From: an uncultured Flaviramulus sp.
GTDB lineage: Bacteria > Bacteroidota > Bacteroidia > Flavobacteriales > Flavobacteriaceae
Direction: 5' to 3'
Assembly: GCA_947487155.1 (NCBI GenBank)
Contig: CANKVS010000015.1
Span: forward strand, 1-64,000
Length of the DNA: 64,000 nucleotides
Shown: piece by piece, positions 32,635 to 42,971 of the stretch
Layout: the number at the start of each line of letters is the position of its first letter
Numbering within the stretch: position 1 is the first letter of the stretch
Position numbers and translations under genes: made by a program
Notes under the pieces: model-generated
The model's database searches: none
What the model saw: only the letters and a program-made list of their open reading frames with translations
What the model was told of the DNA's origin: nothing

Positions 32635-34329
32635 TCAAAAACTAGCTATTAGGCTTAAATGTATTTTAGAATTGGAAAATTTGAATTTTTGATTTTGACT
32701 TTTTCCATTAGCATAATTAAATTTGAGTAATCCAGACTTTGTAAGTATCCCAAAACCAAAACCATAACCAAATAACTTTTCTTTTTGATTGGCGATTTTA
32801 TTTTCAAAATATGCAGCATCAATAATAGAGTGTACAAATATATTTCTGTTTAGTTGGTATCGGTATTCTGTATTGAGTACGCTGTATAGCGATGCTAACA
32901 AACTATTTTCTTCAAAACCTCTTATAGAGTTTATACCACCAAACCTAAATAATTCATTTTCTATATAAGTATCAGACATTAAAGTTGAGATGTTTACTTT
33001 TAAGTAAATACTATTTTTGTTATTGAAGTTAATAATTTTAAAAGTCTCAAAATTTATTTGTGATTGCTTTTCGGTATTAGAAGAACGTTTTCTGTTTCCA
33101 AAACTTGTTTCTAAATATATTTTTGAATTAACGGGAAAAAGTAAATTATTGAGCTGTGGTTTAAAATACTCGTATGCAAACGTATAATAGTTTGTTTTAT
33201 AGTCTTTAAAGTTGCTACTAGAGGTGTCATTTAATAGGTTATTAGATTCTATTGTCGATATACCAGAATAAATCTTGTGCCTTGAGTTTAGTTGATAATG
33301 TAACTTTACAGATTGATTAACTGTTGTGAATGACGAATCTTTTTTAAAAATTTGTAATTGAAGATTAAGGCCAATTGGAGATTTAAATAAATAAGGAAGT
33401 GATAAGTCTGTTCTAAATGTTTTTTGATCGTTTTCGTCGCTTTTGTATAAAAGTCTGAATGATTCACCGAAGTTTAAATTATTAATGAGATTTAAATTTA
33501 AATACCCATCAAATTCTAGTTTGTTAGTTTCTTCGTTAGTGCCAAAACCTAAAAAACCATCAAAGGTGTTGCTTTGCGATTTTTTAATATACATATATAA
33601 GGTAGTAGAATCTTTTGAAAATAACACTTCAGGCGGTTTAATTTGAGCTGCAAATTTAAGGTCGTTAAGCAGTTTTGTTTTTTTATTTATTTCATTCAAG
33701 TTAAAAACTTGAGATCGTTTAATTTTTAAATAATGTTTTAGATACGATTTTGGGAATTTTTCATAACCTTTTAAAACAATGTTGCTAATGCTTCTTTTTT
33801 GTTCTTTTGAATCAATTATCAAATTAGCTTTTAAGTTTTTCTTGTTTTTAATTTCAATATTAGAAAGCTTTAATTTTGAAAACGGATACCCTTTTTTAGA
33901 AATTTCAGAATTAATGTAGTTTAAAGCAGTTTCAATTTTGCTAAAAGATAAAGTGAAATAATCATCAAATATTTTGTTTGAAACTAAATTCAAAATAGAG
34001 ACATCAATATCTTTTTTATTATAGTATATATATATGGTATTATATTTCTTTTTTAAATGAATTTTTGCTGTAAATAACGAGTCGTTTGTTTTGCTTATTT
34101 CTTCTAGGTTGTTTTCAATATAACCCATTTTAAAAAGTGCATTTCGAATAGAATCAACTTCTAGGGTAATGGATTTATAGTCTGTATGAGTTTTGATGTA
34201 ATTTAAAGTGTGTGCTATGTTAGATTCACTCTCATTATTCCCAACTATTTTTAATGTTAAATTTTGAGAATATAATCCTAAAGAAAATAGGTTATATATA
34301 ATAAGGAGTAAAAAAGTAGTTTTCTGCAC
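32635..34329 (-). CDS. Omp85-superfamily outer-membrane protein (POTRA plus barrel)
   Basis: A 564-residue protein with a signal peptide (FSLGLYSQ) and an N-terminal region of alternating beta-alpha-beta units compatible with POTRA domains (about 25-255, including ISNIVLKGYEKFPKSYLKHYLKI). A C-terminal barrel carries LFRFGGINSIRGFEEN, the conserved RGF/RGY lid motif of Omp85 proteins, and ends in a phenylalanine. BamA is usually longer and essential; this smaller member may be a two-partner or TamA-like secretion barrel. There is no obvious passenger next to it. It is a single gene, divergent from rpsL. Confidence 0.8.
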   Translation of the reverse strand: MQKTTFLLLIIYNLFSLGLYSQNLTLKIVGNNESESNIAHTLNYIKTHTDYKSITLEVDSIRNALFKMGYIENNLEEISKTNDSLFTAKIHLKKKYNTIYIYYNKKDIDVSILNLVSNKIFDDYFTLSFSKIETALNYINSEISKKGYPFSKLKLSNIEIKNKKNLKANLIIDSKEQKRSISNIVLKGYEKFPKSYLKHYLKIKRSQVFNLNEINKKTKLLNDLKFAAQIKPPEVLFSKDSTTLYMYIKKSQSNTFDGFLGFGTNEETNKLEFDGYLNLNLINNLNFGESFRLLYKSDENDQKTFRTDLSLPYLFKSPIGLNLQLQIFKKDSSFTTVNQSVKLHYQLNSRHKIYSGISTIESNNLLNDTSSSNFKDYKTNYYTFAYEYFKPQLNNLLFPVNSKIYLETSFGNRKRSSNTEKQSQINFETFKIINFNNKNSIYLKVNISTLMSDTYIENELFRFGGINSIRGFEENSLLASLYSVLNTEYRYQLNRNIFVHSIIDAAYFENKIANQKEKLFGYGFGFGILTKSGLLKFNYANGKSQNQKFKFSNSKIHLSLIASF

Positions 34330-34522
34330 GTTAATAAATTAAATTTCAAAAGGTTTTTTGCAATGATTGGAAACTGCAAATTGAATACTGTCAACTTAAT
34401 TTTGTGTAAATCTAACGGAAAAACTACAGTTATAATATAGCTTACTAACTTAAAATTAAATTCCATTGAAATCGTATTCAATTTTATCTTGAGATTATTC
34501 ATCAAAAATACATGAATAATTA

Positions 34523-34572
34523 AGGTGTGAATTGTGTAATAACCTATTGAATTTAGCGATTACACAACACCT
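34523..34572. repeat. Inverted repeat upstream of the rpsL promoter
   Basis: TTGTGTAAT (34532-34540) faces ATTACACAA (34559-34567), with the outer pair AGGTGT and ACACCT extending it. The centre is 18 bases. It lies about 45 bases upstream of the -33 element and could be a regulator site or a hairpin for the divergent transcript. Confidence 0.4.
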
Positions 34573-34615
34573 CTTAAAAAATATTGTCTATGTTATGAAA
34601 ATTAATGAATTAGGG

Positions 34616-34646
34616 TTTGAATTATAAATTTTAATTTCTACCTTTG
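34616..34646 (+). promoter_or_regulatory. Promoter of the ribosomal protein cluster
   Basis: TTTG (34616-34619), a spacer of exactly 19 bases, and TACCTTTG (34639-34646) match the flavobacterial sigma-A consensus TTTG-N19-TAnnTTTG perfectly. The start of transcription should be near 34652. A small hairpin (34651-34664) lies at the beginning of the leader. Confidence 0.85.
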
Positions 34647-34689
34647 CAGCCCTCTTAAAAGAGGATTTTAAAATTTATATATAATATAT

Positions 34690-35064
34690 ATGCCAACAAT
34701 TTCACAATTAGTAAGAACAGGAAGAGCCAAAATAACCAAGAAGAGTAAATCGGCTGCTTTAGATTCTTGTCCGCAAAGACGTGGTGTGTGTACTCGTGTT
34801 TACACGACGACTCCTAAAAAGCCTAACTCAGCAATGCGTAAGGTAGCAAGGGTTCGTTTAACAAACGGTAACGAGGTTAATGCATACATCGGTGGTGAAG
34901 GACATAATCTACAAGAGCACTCGATAGTATTGGTTAGAGGTGGAAGGGTAAAAGATTTACCAGGAGTTAGATATCACATCGTTCGTGGTGCCTTAGACAC
35001 AGCAGGTGTTTCAGGTAGAACGCAACGTAGATCTAAGTATGGTGCAAAACGCCCTAAGAAGTAA
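34690..35064 (+). CDS. rpsL: 30S ribosomal protein S12
   Basis: A 124-residue S12 of normal length. It lies at the decoding centre of the small subunit. The loop [12 protein letters not shown] (lysines 43 and 44) and [10 protein letters not shown] (lysine 88, aspartate 89) are the wild-type forms of the sites where streptomycin-resistance changes occur in other bacteria. First gene of the long translation cluster, after a consensus promoter. Confidence 0.98.
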   Translation: MPTISQLVRTGRAKITKKSKSAALDSCPQRRGVCTRVYTTTPKKPNSAMRKVARVRLTNGNEVNAYIGGEGHNLQEHSIVLVRGGRVKDLPGVRYHIVRGALDTAGVSGRTQRRSKYGAKRPKK

Positions 35065-35069
35065 AAACA

Positions 35070-35150
35070 AGTTAAAAGTTAAGAGTTGAAAAGTTAAAAG
35101 TTTTAAGGACTAATAACTAGCAACTAAAGACTAAGAACTAAAACTTAAAC
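35070..35150 (+). repeat. Spacer repeat before rpsG
   Basis: Iterated GTTAAAAGTT and AGAGTTGAAAAG units on the left, and CTAATAACTAGCAACTAAAG and CTAAGAACTAAAACTT on the right, forming a long imperfect palindrome that ends 8 bases before the rpsG start. It is one of several such spacers in the cluster. Confidence 0.55.
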
Positions 35151-35157
35151 AGAAGAC

Positions 35158-35634
35158 ATGAGAAAAAGAGCAGCAAAAAAGAGACCGCTTTTACCGGATC
35201 CTCGTTTTAACGACCAGTTAGTAACTCGTTTCGTTAATATGATGATGTGGGATGGTAAAAAGTCTGTAGCTTTTAAAGTATTCTATGATGCGATTGATAT
35301 TGTAGAAGAAAAGAAAACTGACGAAGAAAAAACAGCTTTAGAAATATGGAAAGATGCATTGTCTAACGTTATGCCTCACGTAGAAGTACGTAGTCGTAGA
35401 GTTGGTGGTGCTACATTCCAAATTCCAATGCAAATCCGTCCAGATCGTAAAGTTTCTACGGCAATGAAATGGTTAATTAGCTATTCACGTAAAAGAAACG
35501 AAAAATCTATGGCTAACCGTTTAGCAGCAGAAGTATTAGCTGCAGCTAAAGAAGAAGGAGCAGCAGTTAAGAAAAGAGTTGATACTCATAAAATGGCTGA
35601 AGCAAATAAAGCATTCTCTCACTTTAGATTTTAA
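35158..35634 (+). CDS. rpsG: 30S ribosomal protein S7
   Basis: A 158-residue S7. Conserved [23 protein letters not shown] near the start and [11 protein letters not shown] in the middle bind 16S rRNA of the head domain. The C-terminal helix is as usual ([27 protein letters not shown]). It is 93 bases from rpsL, with a repeat in between, and six bases before fusA. Confidence 0.98.
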   Translation: MRKRAAKKRPLLPDPRFNDQLVTRFVNMMMWDGKKSVAFKVFYDAIDIVEEKKTDEEKTALEIWKDALSNVMPHVEVRSRRVGGATFQIPMQIRPDRKVSTAMKWLISYSRKRNEKSMANRLAAEVLAAAKEEGAAVKKRVDTHKMAEANKAFSHFRF

Positions 35635-35640
35635 TACGAC

Positions 35641-37767
35641 ATGGCAAGAGATTTAAAATTCACTAGAAATATAGGTATTGCTGCACATATTGATGCAGGA
35701 AAGACTACTACTACAGAGCGTATTCTTTATTATACAGGTGTATCTCATAAAATTGGAGAAGTACATGATGGTGCTGCTACAATGGACTGGATGGAACAAG
35801 AGCAAGAAAGAGGTATTACAATTACTTCTGCGGCTACAACTTGTGAGTGGAAATTTCCAATTGAAAATGGAGAACCAACACCAGATACTAAAGGGTATCA
35901 TTTTAATATAATTGACACACCGGGTCACGTAGATTTTACAGTTGAAGTAAATCGTTCATTACGTGTACTTGATGGATTAGTATTCTTATTTAGTGCGGTT
36001 GATGGTGTTGAGCCTCAATCTGAAACTAACTGGAGACTAGCGGATAACTATAAAGTGCCAAGAATTGGTTTCGTTAATAAAATGGACCGTCAAGGATCAG
36101 ACTTTTTAGGTGTTTGTCAACAAGTAAAAGATATGTTGAAATCTAATGCGGTGCCAATTGTTTTAAACATTGGTGACGAAGAGGATTTTAAAGGCATTAT
36201 CGATTTAGTAAAAAATCGTGCTATCGTATGGCATGATGAAACTCAAGGAGCAACTTTTGATGTGGTTGAGATTCCAGAAGAACTTAAAGAAGAAGCTCGT
36301 AAATACCGTGCGCTACTTATTGAAGAAGTTGCCGGTTATGACGAAGATCTTTTAGAAAAATTCATGGAAGATGAAGATTCTATTACAGAAGAAGAAGTGC
36401 ATGCTGCACTTAGAGCTGCTGTAATGGATATGGCTATCATTCCAATGATTTGTGGTTCTGCATTTAAAAATAAAGGAGTACAGTTCTTATTAGATGCTGT
36501 ATGTCGTTATTTACCTTCTCCAACAGATAAAGAAGGTATTGTAGGTGCAGATCCAGATTCTGGAGCAGAAATCTTACGTAAACCAGATGTAAAGGAGCCG
36601 TTTGCTGCTTTAGCATTTAAAATTGCAACCGATCCTTTTGTTGGTCGTTTGGCATTTTTTAGAGCATATTCTGGTCGTTTAGATGCAGGTTCTTATGTGT
36701 TAAATAACCGTTCTGGTAAAAAAGAGCGTATTTCACGTATTTACCAAATGCATGCTAACAAGCAAAATGCAATTGATTTTATTGAAGCAGGAGATATTGG
36801 AGCTGCTGTTGGATTTAAATCCATCAAAACAGGAGATACACTTTCATCTGAAAAACATCCAATAGTTTTAGAATCTATGGACTTCCCAGATCCAGTAATT
36901 GGTATTGCGGTTGAACCTAAGACTAAAGCTGATGTTGATAGATTAGGTATGGGCTTAGCTAAATTAGCTGAGGAAGATCCTACATTTACTGTACGTTCAG
37001 ACGAAGCTTCAGGGCAAACTATTATTTCTGGAATGGGTGAACTTCACCTTGATGTTATTGTTGATCGTTTAAAACGTGAGTTTAAAGTTGAAGTAAATCA
37101 AGGTCAACCACAAGTTGAGTATAAAGAAGCTATTACAGCTGCAGCAGATCATAGAGAAGTTTATAAGAAACAATCTGGTGGTCGTGGTAAATTTGCAGAT
37201 ATTGTATTTACTGTTGAACCGGCGGATGAAGGAGCAGTAGGTCTTCAATTTGAATCTATAATTAAAGGTGGTAACGTTCCAAAAGAATTTATCCCTTCAA
37301 TTGAAAAAGGATTTAAAATGGCGATGGTAAATGGTCCATTAGCAGGTTACGAAATTGATGCTATGAAAGTAACATTGAAAGATGGATCTTACCACGATGT
37401 GGATTCTGATCAATTATCATTCGAATTAGCAGCAAAATTAGGATTTAAAGCTTGTGCGAAAGCAGCAAAAGCTGTAATCATGGAACCTATTATGAAGCTA
37501 GAAGTTATTACTCCTGAAGAAAATATGGGTGATATTGTAGGTGACTTAAATAGAAGACGTGGTCAAGTAAGTGATATGGGCGATAGAGCTGGAGCAAAAA
37601 CTGTAAAAGCAACTGTACCATTATCAGAAATGTTTGGATATGTAACCACATTAAGAACATTATCTTCAGGTCGTGCAACATCAACAATGGAATTTTCACA
37701 CTATGCTGAAACACCTTCAAATATATCTGAAGAAGTTATTAAAGCAGCTAAAGGAGAACAATCTTAA
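35641..37767 (+). CDS. fusA: Elongation factor G
   Basis: A 708-residue EF-G. G1 [11 protein letters not shown] (lysine 21), G2 [13 protein letters not shown]3 DTPGHVDF and G4 NKMD form the GTPase domain, followed by the EF-Tu-like domain II and domains III-V ([16 protein letters not shown]). Catalyses ribosome translocation. It lies six bases after rpsG and 11 before rpsJ; tuf, which follows fusA in many bacteria, is absent at this place. Confidence 0.98.
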   Translation: MARDLKFTRNIGIAAHIDAGKTTTTERILYYTGVSHKIGEVHDGAATMDWMEQEQERGITITSAATTCEWKFPIENGEPTPDTKGYHFNIIDTPGHVDFTVEVNRSLRVLDGLVFLFSAVDGVEPQSETNWRLADNYKVPRIGFVNKMDRQGSDFLGVCQQVKDMLKSNAVPIVLNIGDEEDFKGIIDLVKNRAIVWHDETQGATFDVVEIPEELKEEARKYRALLIEEVAGYDEDLLEKFMEDEDSITEEEVHAALRAAVMDMAIIPMICGSAFKNKGVQFLLDAVCRYLPSPTDKEGIVGADPDSGAEILRKPDVKEPFAALAFKIATDPFVGRLAFFRAYSGRLDAGSYVLNNRSGKKERISRIYQMHANKQNAIDFIEAGDIGAAVGFKSIKTGDTLSSEKHPIVLESMDFPDPVIGIAVEPKTKADVDRLGMGLAKLAEEDPTFTVRSDEASGQTIISGMGELHLDVIVDRLKREFKVEVNQGQPQVEYKEAITAAADHREVYKKQSGGRGKFADIVFTVEPADEGAVGLQFESIIKGGNVPKEFIPSIEKGFKMAMVNGPLAGYEIDAMKVTLKDGSYHDVDSDQLSFELAAKLGFKACAKAAKAVIMEPIMKLEVITPEENMGDIVGDLNRRRGQVSDMGDRAGAKTVKATVPLSEMFGYVTTLRTLSSGRATSTMEFSHYAETPSNISEEVIKAAKGEQS

Positions 37768-37778
37768 AAGTTAAGAAA

Positions 37779-38084
37779 ATGAGTCAAAAAATCAGAATAA
37801 AATTAAAGTCTTACGATCATAACTTAGTAGATAAGTCTGCTGATAAGATTGTAAAAACAGTAAAAAGTACTGGAGCTGTTGTAACGGGACCAATTCCTTT
37901 ACCAACTCACAAGAAAATTTTCACTGTATTACGTTCTCCACACGTAAACAAGAAATCAAGAGAGCAATTTCAATTATCTTCTTATAAGAGATTACTTGAT
38001 ATTTACTCGTCGTCATCAAAAACAATTGATGCGTTAATGAAACTTGAATTACCAAGTGGTGTTGAAGTGGAAATAAAAGTATAA
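37779..38084 (+). CDS. rpsJ: 30S ribosomal protein S10
   Basis: A 101-residue S10, with [20 protein letters not shown] at the start and the loop [18 protein letters not shown]. It binds 16S rRNA of the head and, in E. coli, also acts in antitermination as NusE. It would normally head the S10 operon; here it follows fusA closely, and a 159-base spacer with three hairpins separates it from rplC. Confidence 0.98.
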   Translation: MSQKIRIKLKSYDHNLVDKSADKIVKTVKSTGAVVTGPIPLPTHKKIFTVLRSPHVNKKSREQFQLSSYKRLLDIYSSSSKTIDALMKLELPSGVEVEIKV

Positions 38085-38101
38085 TTATACTTTTATTGAA
38101 C

Positions 38102-38121
38102 ATTCCCACGAAGGTGGGAAT
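38102..38121. repeat. REP-like hairpin after rpsJ
   Basis: ATTCCCAC-GAAG-GTGGGAAT, an 8-bp stem of the same family as 9424-9443 and 52526-52545. First of three hairpins in the rpsJ-rplC gap. Confidence 0.7.
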
Positions 38122-38140
38122 CTCATAGAGTAATTACATG

Positions 38141-38211
38141 TCCTAAACGAGGGTTTAGGAAAAACGGTAAAAATACAATTCAAGGCTGAAACGTATTTTC
38201 AGCCTTGAATT
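38141..38211 (+). promoter_or_regulatory. Two hairpins upstream of rplC, possible attenuator
   Basis: TCCTAAAC (38141-38148) pairs with GTTTAGGA (38153-38160). AATTCAAGGCTGAAA (38177-38191) pairs with its full complement (38197-38211) across a 5-base loop and is followed by TTAATAAAT. The second resembles a terminator with a weak U-run, in the place where some bacteria have a ribosomal-protein leader. A -7 promoter element is not seen downstream of it, so read-through is needed for rplC expression. Confidence 0.55.
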
Positions 38212-38243
38212 TTAATAAATAGTAATAAATTAAATAAATAATT

Positions 38244-38861
38244 ATGTCTGGGTTAATTGGAAAAAAAATCGGTATGACCAGCATCTTTGATGACAACGGA
38301 AAAAATATTCCTTGTACAGTTATCGAAGCTGGACCATGTATCGTTACCCAAGTCAGAACCGAAGAAGTTGATGGCTATGAAGCTGTTCAACTTGGTTTCG
38401 ATGACGCGACAGAAAAAAGTGCTACTAAAGCTGACTTAGGTCATGCTAAAAAAGCAGGAACTTCTGTAAAACGCAAAATCGTTGAATTTAAAGGTTTTGA
38501 TGAGGAGTACAAATTAGGAGATGCAATCACTGTTGAACATTTCACTGAAGGTGAATTTGTTGATGTAGCAGGAACATCTAAAGGTAAAGGATTTCAAGGG
38601 GTTGTAAAACGTCATGGTTTTGGTGGTGTAGGTCAAGCTACTCACGGTCAACATAACCGTTTAAGAGCGCCAGGATCTATTGGAGCGGCATCTTACCCTG
38701 CTCGTGTTTTTAAAGGCATGAAAATGGCAGGAAGAATGGGTGGAGACACAGTTAAAGTTCAAAATTTAAGAGTTTTAAAAGTAGTTGCTGAAAAGAACTT
38801 ACTTGTTGTTAAAGGTTGTGTACCTGGACATAAAAACGCTTATGTAATTATTAGAAAATAA
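38244..38861 (+). CDS. rplC: 50S ribosomal protein L3
   Basis: A 205-residue L3. It begins [19 protein letters not shown], and the conserved loop [12 protein letters not shown] and [20 protein letters not shown] reach to the peptidyl-transferase centre. Overlaps rplD by one base (TAATG), so they are translationally coupled. Confidence 0.98.
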   Translation: MSGLIGKKIGMTSIFDDNGKNIPCTVIEAGPCIVTQVRTEEVDGYEAVQLGFDDATEKSATKADLGHAKKAGTSVKRKIVEFKGFDEEYKLGDAITVEHFTEGEFVDVAGTSKGKGFQGVVKRHGFGGVGQATHGQHNRLRAPGSIGAASYPARVFKGMKMAGRMGGDTVKVQNLRVLKVVAEKNLLVVKGCVPGHKNAYVIIRK

Positions 38862-39490
38862 TGAAAGTAGCAGTTTTAGATATAAACGGAAAAGACACAG
38901 GTAGAAAGGCAGACCTTTCTAAAGATGTGTTTGCTATTGAGCCTAATAATCATGCAGTATACTTGGATGTTAAACAATATTTAGCAAACCAACGTCAAGG
39001 AACTCACAAATCGAAAGAAAGAGGAGAGATTTCTGGAAGTACACGTAAGATTAAAAAGCAAAAAGGAACTGGTACAGCTCGTGCAGGTTCTATTAAGTCT
39101 GGTGTATTTAAAGGTGGTGGTCGTATGTTCGGTCCAAGACCTAGAAATTACAGCTTCAAACTTAATAAAAACTTAAAGCGTTTGGCACGTAAATCTGCCT
39201 TAAGTATTAAAGCAGGAGAGCAATCAATTACAGTATTAGAAGACTTTAATTTCGACACTGTAAAAACTAAAAACTTTACAGCGGTTTTAAAGGCTTTAAA
39301 CTTAGAAAACAAAAAAACACTCTTTGTGTTGGGTGACTCAAATAATAATGTATATTTGTCATCGCGTAATTTAAAAAGCTCTGAAGTTGTAACTAATTCA
39401 GAATTAAGTACTTATAAGATTTTGAATGCGAATCAAATAGTGCTTTTAGAAGGAGCTTTAGCAGGAATTGAAACAAACTTAAGTAAATAA
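38861..39490 (+). CDS. rplD: 50S ribosomal protein L4
   Basis: A 209-residue L4, with the exit-tunnel loop KKQKGTGTARAGSIKSGVFKGGG. In gamma-proteobacteria L4 represses its own operon; no such regulation can be shown here. It overlaps rplC by one base and lies 7 bases before rplW. Confidence 0.97.
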   Translation: MKVAVLDINGKDTGRKADLSKDVFAIEPNNHAVYLDVKQYLANQRQGTHKSKERGEISGSTRKIKKQKGTGTARAGSIKSGVFKGGGRMFGPRPRNYSFKLNKNLKRLARKSALSIKAGEQSITVLEDFNFDTVKTKNFTAVLKALNLENKKTLFVLGDSNNNVYLSSRNLKSSEVVTNSELSTYKILNANQIVLLEGALAGIETNLSK

Positions 39491-39497
39491 GAAACAG

Positions 39498-39788
39498 ATG
39501 AGTATCTTAATTAAACCTATAATCACAGAAAAAGCAACAGCAGATAGCGAGTTAAGAAACTGCTATACTTTTGCAGTGAATACCAAGGCGAACAAGGTAG
39601 AAATTAAAAAAGCAGTGGAAGCTGCTTATGGTGTTTCTGTTGAAAAAGTTCGTACTATAAATGTCCGTCCAGATAGAAGAACACGTCATACAAAGACTGG
39701 GATTCAACATGGTAAAACAAATGCTGTTAAAAAAGCAATTGTACAACTGGCGGAAGGTGAAATGATTGATTTATACAGTAACATGTAA
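39498..39788 (+). CDS. rplW: 50S ribosomal protein L23
   Basis: A 96-residue L23, which sits at the tunnel exit and binds trigger factor and SRP. Motifs: IIKPIITEKA-like start and FAVNTKANKVEIKKAVEA. Normal length. Ten bases before rplB. Confidence 0.97.
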   Translation: MSILIKPIITEKATADSELRNCYTFAVNTKANKVEIKKAVEAAYGVSVEKVRTINVRPDRRTRHTKTGIQHGKTNAVKKAIVQLAEGEMIDLYSNM

Positions 39789-39798
39789 TTAGACGAAA

Positions 39799-40626
39799 AT
39801 GTCAGTAAGAAAATTAAAACCAATCACACCAGGACAGCGATTTAGAGTAGTAAACGGTTACGATGCCATTACTACTGATAAGCCGGAAAAGAGTTTACTC
39901 GTTCCGAATAAAAGGTCTGGTGGTAGAAACAATCGAGGAAAAATGACCATGCGCTACATAGGTGGAGGTCATAAGAAAAAGTATCGTATTATCGATTTTA
40001 AAAGAGACAAAGCAGGAATCCCTGCTGAAGTAGCTTCAATTCAATACGATCCAAACAGAACTGCTTTTATCGCATTATTGAATTATCAAGATGGTGAGAA
40101 AAGATACATTATTGCGCAAAATGGACTTCAAGTTGGGCAAAATGTAGTATCAGGAAAAGAAGGTGTTGCTCCAGAAATTGGAAACGCAATGCCACTTAGT
40201 GAAATTCCATTAGGAACCATTATTTCTTGTGTAGAGTTACGTCCAGGACAAGGTGCTATTATGGCACGTAGTGCTGGTGCTTTTGCTCAATTAATGGCAA
40301 GAGACGGTAAGTTTGCAACTATTAAATTACCATCTGGTGAAACAAGATTAATTCTTGCTAACTGTATGGCTACAATAGGGGTAGTATCTAACTCAGACCA
40401 CCAATTATTAGTTGGCGGTAAAGCAGGTAGAACACGTTGGTTAGGTAGAAGACCACGTACTAGACCAGTAGTAATGAATCCTGTTGATCACCCAATGGGA
40501 GGTGGTGAAGGTAAATCTGCAGGTGGACACCCACGTTCTAGAAACGGTATACCAGCTAAAGGTTACAGAACCCGTTCTAAGACTAAAGCAAGTAATAAAT
40601 ATATTGTAGAACGTAGAAAGAAATAA
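39799..40626 (+). CDS. rplB: 50S ribosomal protein L2
   Basis: A 275-residue L2, with [20 protein letters not shown] and the C-terminal [13 protein letters not shown] that contains the conserved histidine near the peptidyl-transferase centre. Normal length. Three bases before rpsS. Confidence 0.98.
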   Translation: MSVRKLKPITPGQRFRVVNGYDAITTDKPEKSLLVPNKRSGGRNNRGKMTMRYIGGGHKKKYRIIDFKRDKAGIPAEVASIQYDPNRTAFIALLNYQDGEKRYIIAQNGLQVGQNVVSGKEGVAPEIGNAMPLSEIPLGTIISCVELRPGQGAIMARSAGAFAQLMARDGKFATIKLPSGETRLILANCMATIGVVSNSDHQLLVGGKAGRTRWLGRRPRTRPVVMNPVDHPMGGGEGKSAGGHPRSRNGIPAKGYRTRSKTKASNKYIVERRKK

Positions 40627-40629
40627 GAC

Positions 40630-40908
40630 ATGGCAAGATCATTAAAAAAAGGACCTTACGTTCATTATAAATTAGAGAAAAAAGTAGCTGTTAATGTTGA
40701 ATCTAACAAAAAAACAGTAATTAAAACTTGGTCTAGAGCCAGTATGATTACTCCAGATTTTGTTGGGCAAACAATTGCAGTACACAATGGCCGTCAATTT
40801 GTTCCAGTATATGTTACTGAGAATATGGTTGGGCATAAGTTAGGAGAATTTTCACCAACACGTTCATTCCGTGGACATGCAGGTGCTAAAAATAAAGGTA
40901 AAAAGTAG
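40630..40908 (+). CDS. rpsS: 30S ribosomal protein S19
   Basis: A 92-residue S19. Motifs: [27 protein letters not shown] and [12 protein letters not shown]. Six bases before rplV. Confidence 0.98.
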   Translation: MARSLKKGPYVHYKLEKKVAVNVESNKKTVIKTWSRASMITPDFVGQTIAVHNGRQFVPVYVTENMVGHKLGEFSPTRSFRGHAGAKNKGKK

Positions 40909-40914
40909 TAAGCT

Positions 40915-41322
40915 ATGGGAAGTCGTAAAAAACAAATGGCAGACGCTATTAAGGAAGCAAAGAAAGATATTGCTTTTGCTAAACTTAATAATTGTCCTAC
41001 ATCACCGAGAAAAATGCGTTTAGTAGCCGATTTAGTAAGAGGCGAAAAAGTAGAACATGCACTTAATATCTTAAAATTCAACCAAAAAGAAGCATCTGGT
41101 CGTTTAGAGAAATTGTTATTGTCTGCAATTGCAAACTGGCAATCAAAAAACGAAGAAGCAGATATTGAAACGGCTGAATTAATAGTAAAAGAGATTAAGG
41201 TTGATAGCGGATCTATGTTAAAAAGATTGCGTCCAGCACCTCAAGGTCGTGCACACAGAATAAGAAAACGTTCAAACCACGTAACGATCGTAGTTGGAGC
41301 TAACAATAACACACAAAGCTAA
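40915..41322 (+). CDS. rplV: 50S ribosomal protein L22
   Basis: A 135-residue L22, longer than the roughly 110 residues of E. coli because of an N-terminal extension ([18 protein letters not shown]). The beta-hairpin that lines the exit tunnel is present ([17 protein letters not shown]). Nine bases before rpsC. Confidence 0.97.
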   Translation: MGSRKKQMADAIKEAKKDIAFAKLNNCPTSPRKMRLVADLVRGEKVEHALNILKFNQKEASGRLEKLLLSAIANWQSKNEEADIETAELIVKEIKVDSGSMLKRLRPAPQGRAHRIRKRSNHVTIVVGANNNTQS

Positions 41323-41330
41323 GATAGACA

Positions 41331-42053
41331 ATGGGACAAAAAACAAATCCAATCGGAAATCGCTTAGGTATTATCAGAGGATGGGAATCTAACTGGTATG
41401 GAGGTAATGATTATGGGGATAAGCTTGCCGAAGACGATAAAATTAGAAAATACGTTCACGCGCGTTTATTTAAAGCTAGTGTAAGTAGAGTAATTATCGA
41501 AAGAACTTTAAAACTTGTAACCGTTACTATCACAACGGCTCGTCCAGGTATCATTATTGGTAAAGGTGGTCAAGAGGTAGATAAGTTAAAAGAAGAGCTT
41601 AAGAAAATTACCGGAAAAGAAGTTCAGATTAACATCTTTGAAATTAAAAGACCTGAACTTGATGCATTTTTAGTAGGATCAAGCATCGCTCGTCAAATTG
41701 AAAATAGAATTTCATACAGACGTGCAATTAAGATGGCAATTGCTGCTACAATGCGTATGAATGCTGAAGGAATTAAAATCCAGATTAGTGGACGTTTAAA
41801 TGGTGCTGAAATGGCACGATCTGAACACTACAAAGAAGGACGTATCCCTTTATCAACCTTTAGAGCCGATATTGATTATGCTTTAGTTGAGGCACACACT
41901 ACTTATGGTAGATTGGGTGTTAAAGTATGGATCATGAAAGGTGAAGTATATGGTAAAAGAGAACTTTCTCCGCTTGTTGGTTTATCTAAGAAGCAAGGAA
42001 AAGGTGGAGCCGGAGGACGTGGTGGAAACAAAAACCAACGTCGTAGAAAGTAA
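41331..42053 (+). CDS. rpsC: 30S ribosomal protein S3
   Basis: A 240-residue S3 with a type II KH domain ([13 protein letters not shown]), which binds RNA at the mRNA entry site, and the C-terminal domain ([18 protein letters not shown]). The C terminus is a short Gly/Arg/Lys-rich tail. 21 bases before rplP. Confidence 0.98.
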   Translation: MGQKTNPIGNRLGIIRGWESNWYGGNDYGDKLAEDDKIRKYVHARLFKASVSRVIIERTLKLVTVTITTARPGIIIGKGGQEVDKLKEELKKITGKEVQINIFEIKRPELDAFLVGSSIARQIENRISYRRAIKMAIAATMRMNAEGIKIQISGRLNGAEMARSEHYKEGRIPLSTFRADIDYALVEAHTTYGRLGVKVWIMKGEVYGKRELSPLVGLSKKQGKGGAGGRGGNKNQRRRK

Positions 42054-42074
42054 TTTTTTATAAAGTAAAGAAAA

Positions 42075-42494
42075 ATGTTACAGCCTAAAAGAACAAAATT
42101 TCGTAAGCAACAAAAAGGACGTATGAAAGGGCTTTCTCAAAGAGGAAACCAACTTTCAAACGGAACTTTTGGAATAAAAGTATTAGATGCAACCTTTTTG
42201 ACATCACGTCAAATTGAAGCAGCTCGTATCGCCGCTACACGTTACATGAAAAGAGAAGGTCAACTTTGGATTAAAGTATTTCCAGACAAGCCTATTACAA
42301 AAAAGCCTCTTGAAGTACGTATGGGTAAAGGTAAAGGTGGAGTAGAATACTGGGTAGCTGTGTGTAAACCAGGTAGAGTTATTTTTGAAATAGGAGGCGT
42401 GCCTCTAGATGTTGCAAAAGAAGCATTACGCTTAGCAGCTCAAAAATTACCAGTTAAAACTAAGTTTTTAATCGCAAGAGATTACGAAGCATAA
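42075..42494 (+). CDS. rplP: 50S ribosomal protein L16
   Basis: A 139-residue L16. It begins [19 protein letters not shown], and [19 protein letters not shown] is the conserved central region. It helps place tRNA at the A and P sites. Confidence 0.97.
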   Translation: MLQPKRTKFRKQQKGRMKGLSQRGNQLSNGTFGIKVLDATFLTSRQIEAARIAATRYMKREGQLWIKVFPDKPITKKPLEVRMGKGKGGVEYWVAVCKPGRVIFEIGGVPLDVAKEALRLAAQKLPVKTKFLIARDYEA

Positions 42495-42507
42495 TTTATT
42501 TGATGTT

Positions 42508-42699
42508 ATGAAACAATCAGAAATTAAAGAATTATCTACAGCTGAGTTACAAGAGAAACTTGGTGAAACTAAAAAGAGTTATTCAGACCTAAAATTGGCT
42601 CATGCAATATCTCCTTTAGAAAATCCAATTCAGTTAAGAGGTATAAGACGTACTGTAGCTAGAATTGCGACCGAATTAACTAAAAGAGAATTACAATAA
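42508..42699 (+). CDS. rpmC: 50S ribosomal protein L29
   Basis: A 63-residue L29, two helices with KSYSDLKLAHAISPLENPIQ and RRTVARIATELTKREL. Normal length. 12 bases before rpsQ. Confidence 0.96.
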   Translation: MKQSEIKELSTAELQEKLGETKKSYSDLKLAHAISPLENPIQLRGIRRTVARIATELTKRELQ

Positions 42700-42711
42700 T
42701 TCTGCTGAAAG

Positions 42712-42969
42712 ATGGAAACAAGAAATTTAAGAAAAGAACGTATAGGAGTTGTTACAAGTAACAAAATGCAAAAATCAATAGTTGTTGCAGAGGTTAAAAA
42801 AGTAAAACACCCTATGTATGGTAAGTTCGTGTTAAAAACTAAAAAATATGTTGCACACGACGAAACAAACGATTGTAATATTGGAGATACAGTAAAGATC
42901 ATGGAAACACGACCTTTAAGTAAATCTAAATGTTGGAGATTAGTTGAAATAATAGAAAGAGCTAAGTAA
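42712..42969 (+). CDS. rpsQ: 30S ribosomal protein S17
   Basis: An 85-residue S17 of OB fold: [36 protein letters not shown]. It ends two bases before rplN. Confidence 0.97.
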   Translation: METRNLRKERIGVVTSNKMQKSIVVAEVKKVKHPMYGKFVLKTKKYVAHDETNDCNIGDTVKIMETRPLSKSKCWRLVEIIERAK

Positions 42970-42971
42970 TT

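Larger units (their letters stand above)
34330..34689. other. 360-base divergent gap before the ribosomal cluster
   Basis: An AT-rich gap with no gene. It holds an inverted repeat at 34523-34572, the rpsL promoter at 34616-34646 and a small leader hairpin CCTCTT-AA-AAGAGG at 34651-34664. The part nearest the Omp85 gene shows no clear promoter on the minus strand. Confidence 0.6.

Noticed and set aside
37768..37778. Search for tuf between fusA and rpsJ
   Set aside because: Only 11 bases separate the genes, so tuf must be elsewhere in the genome.
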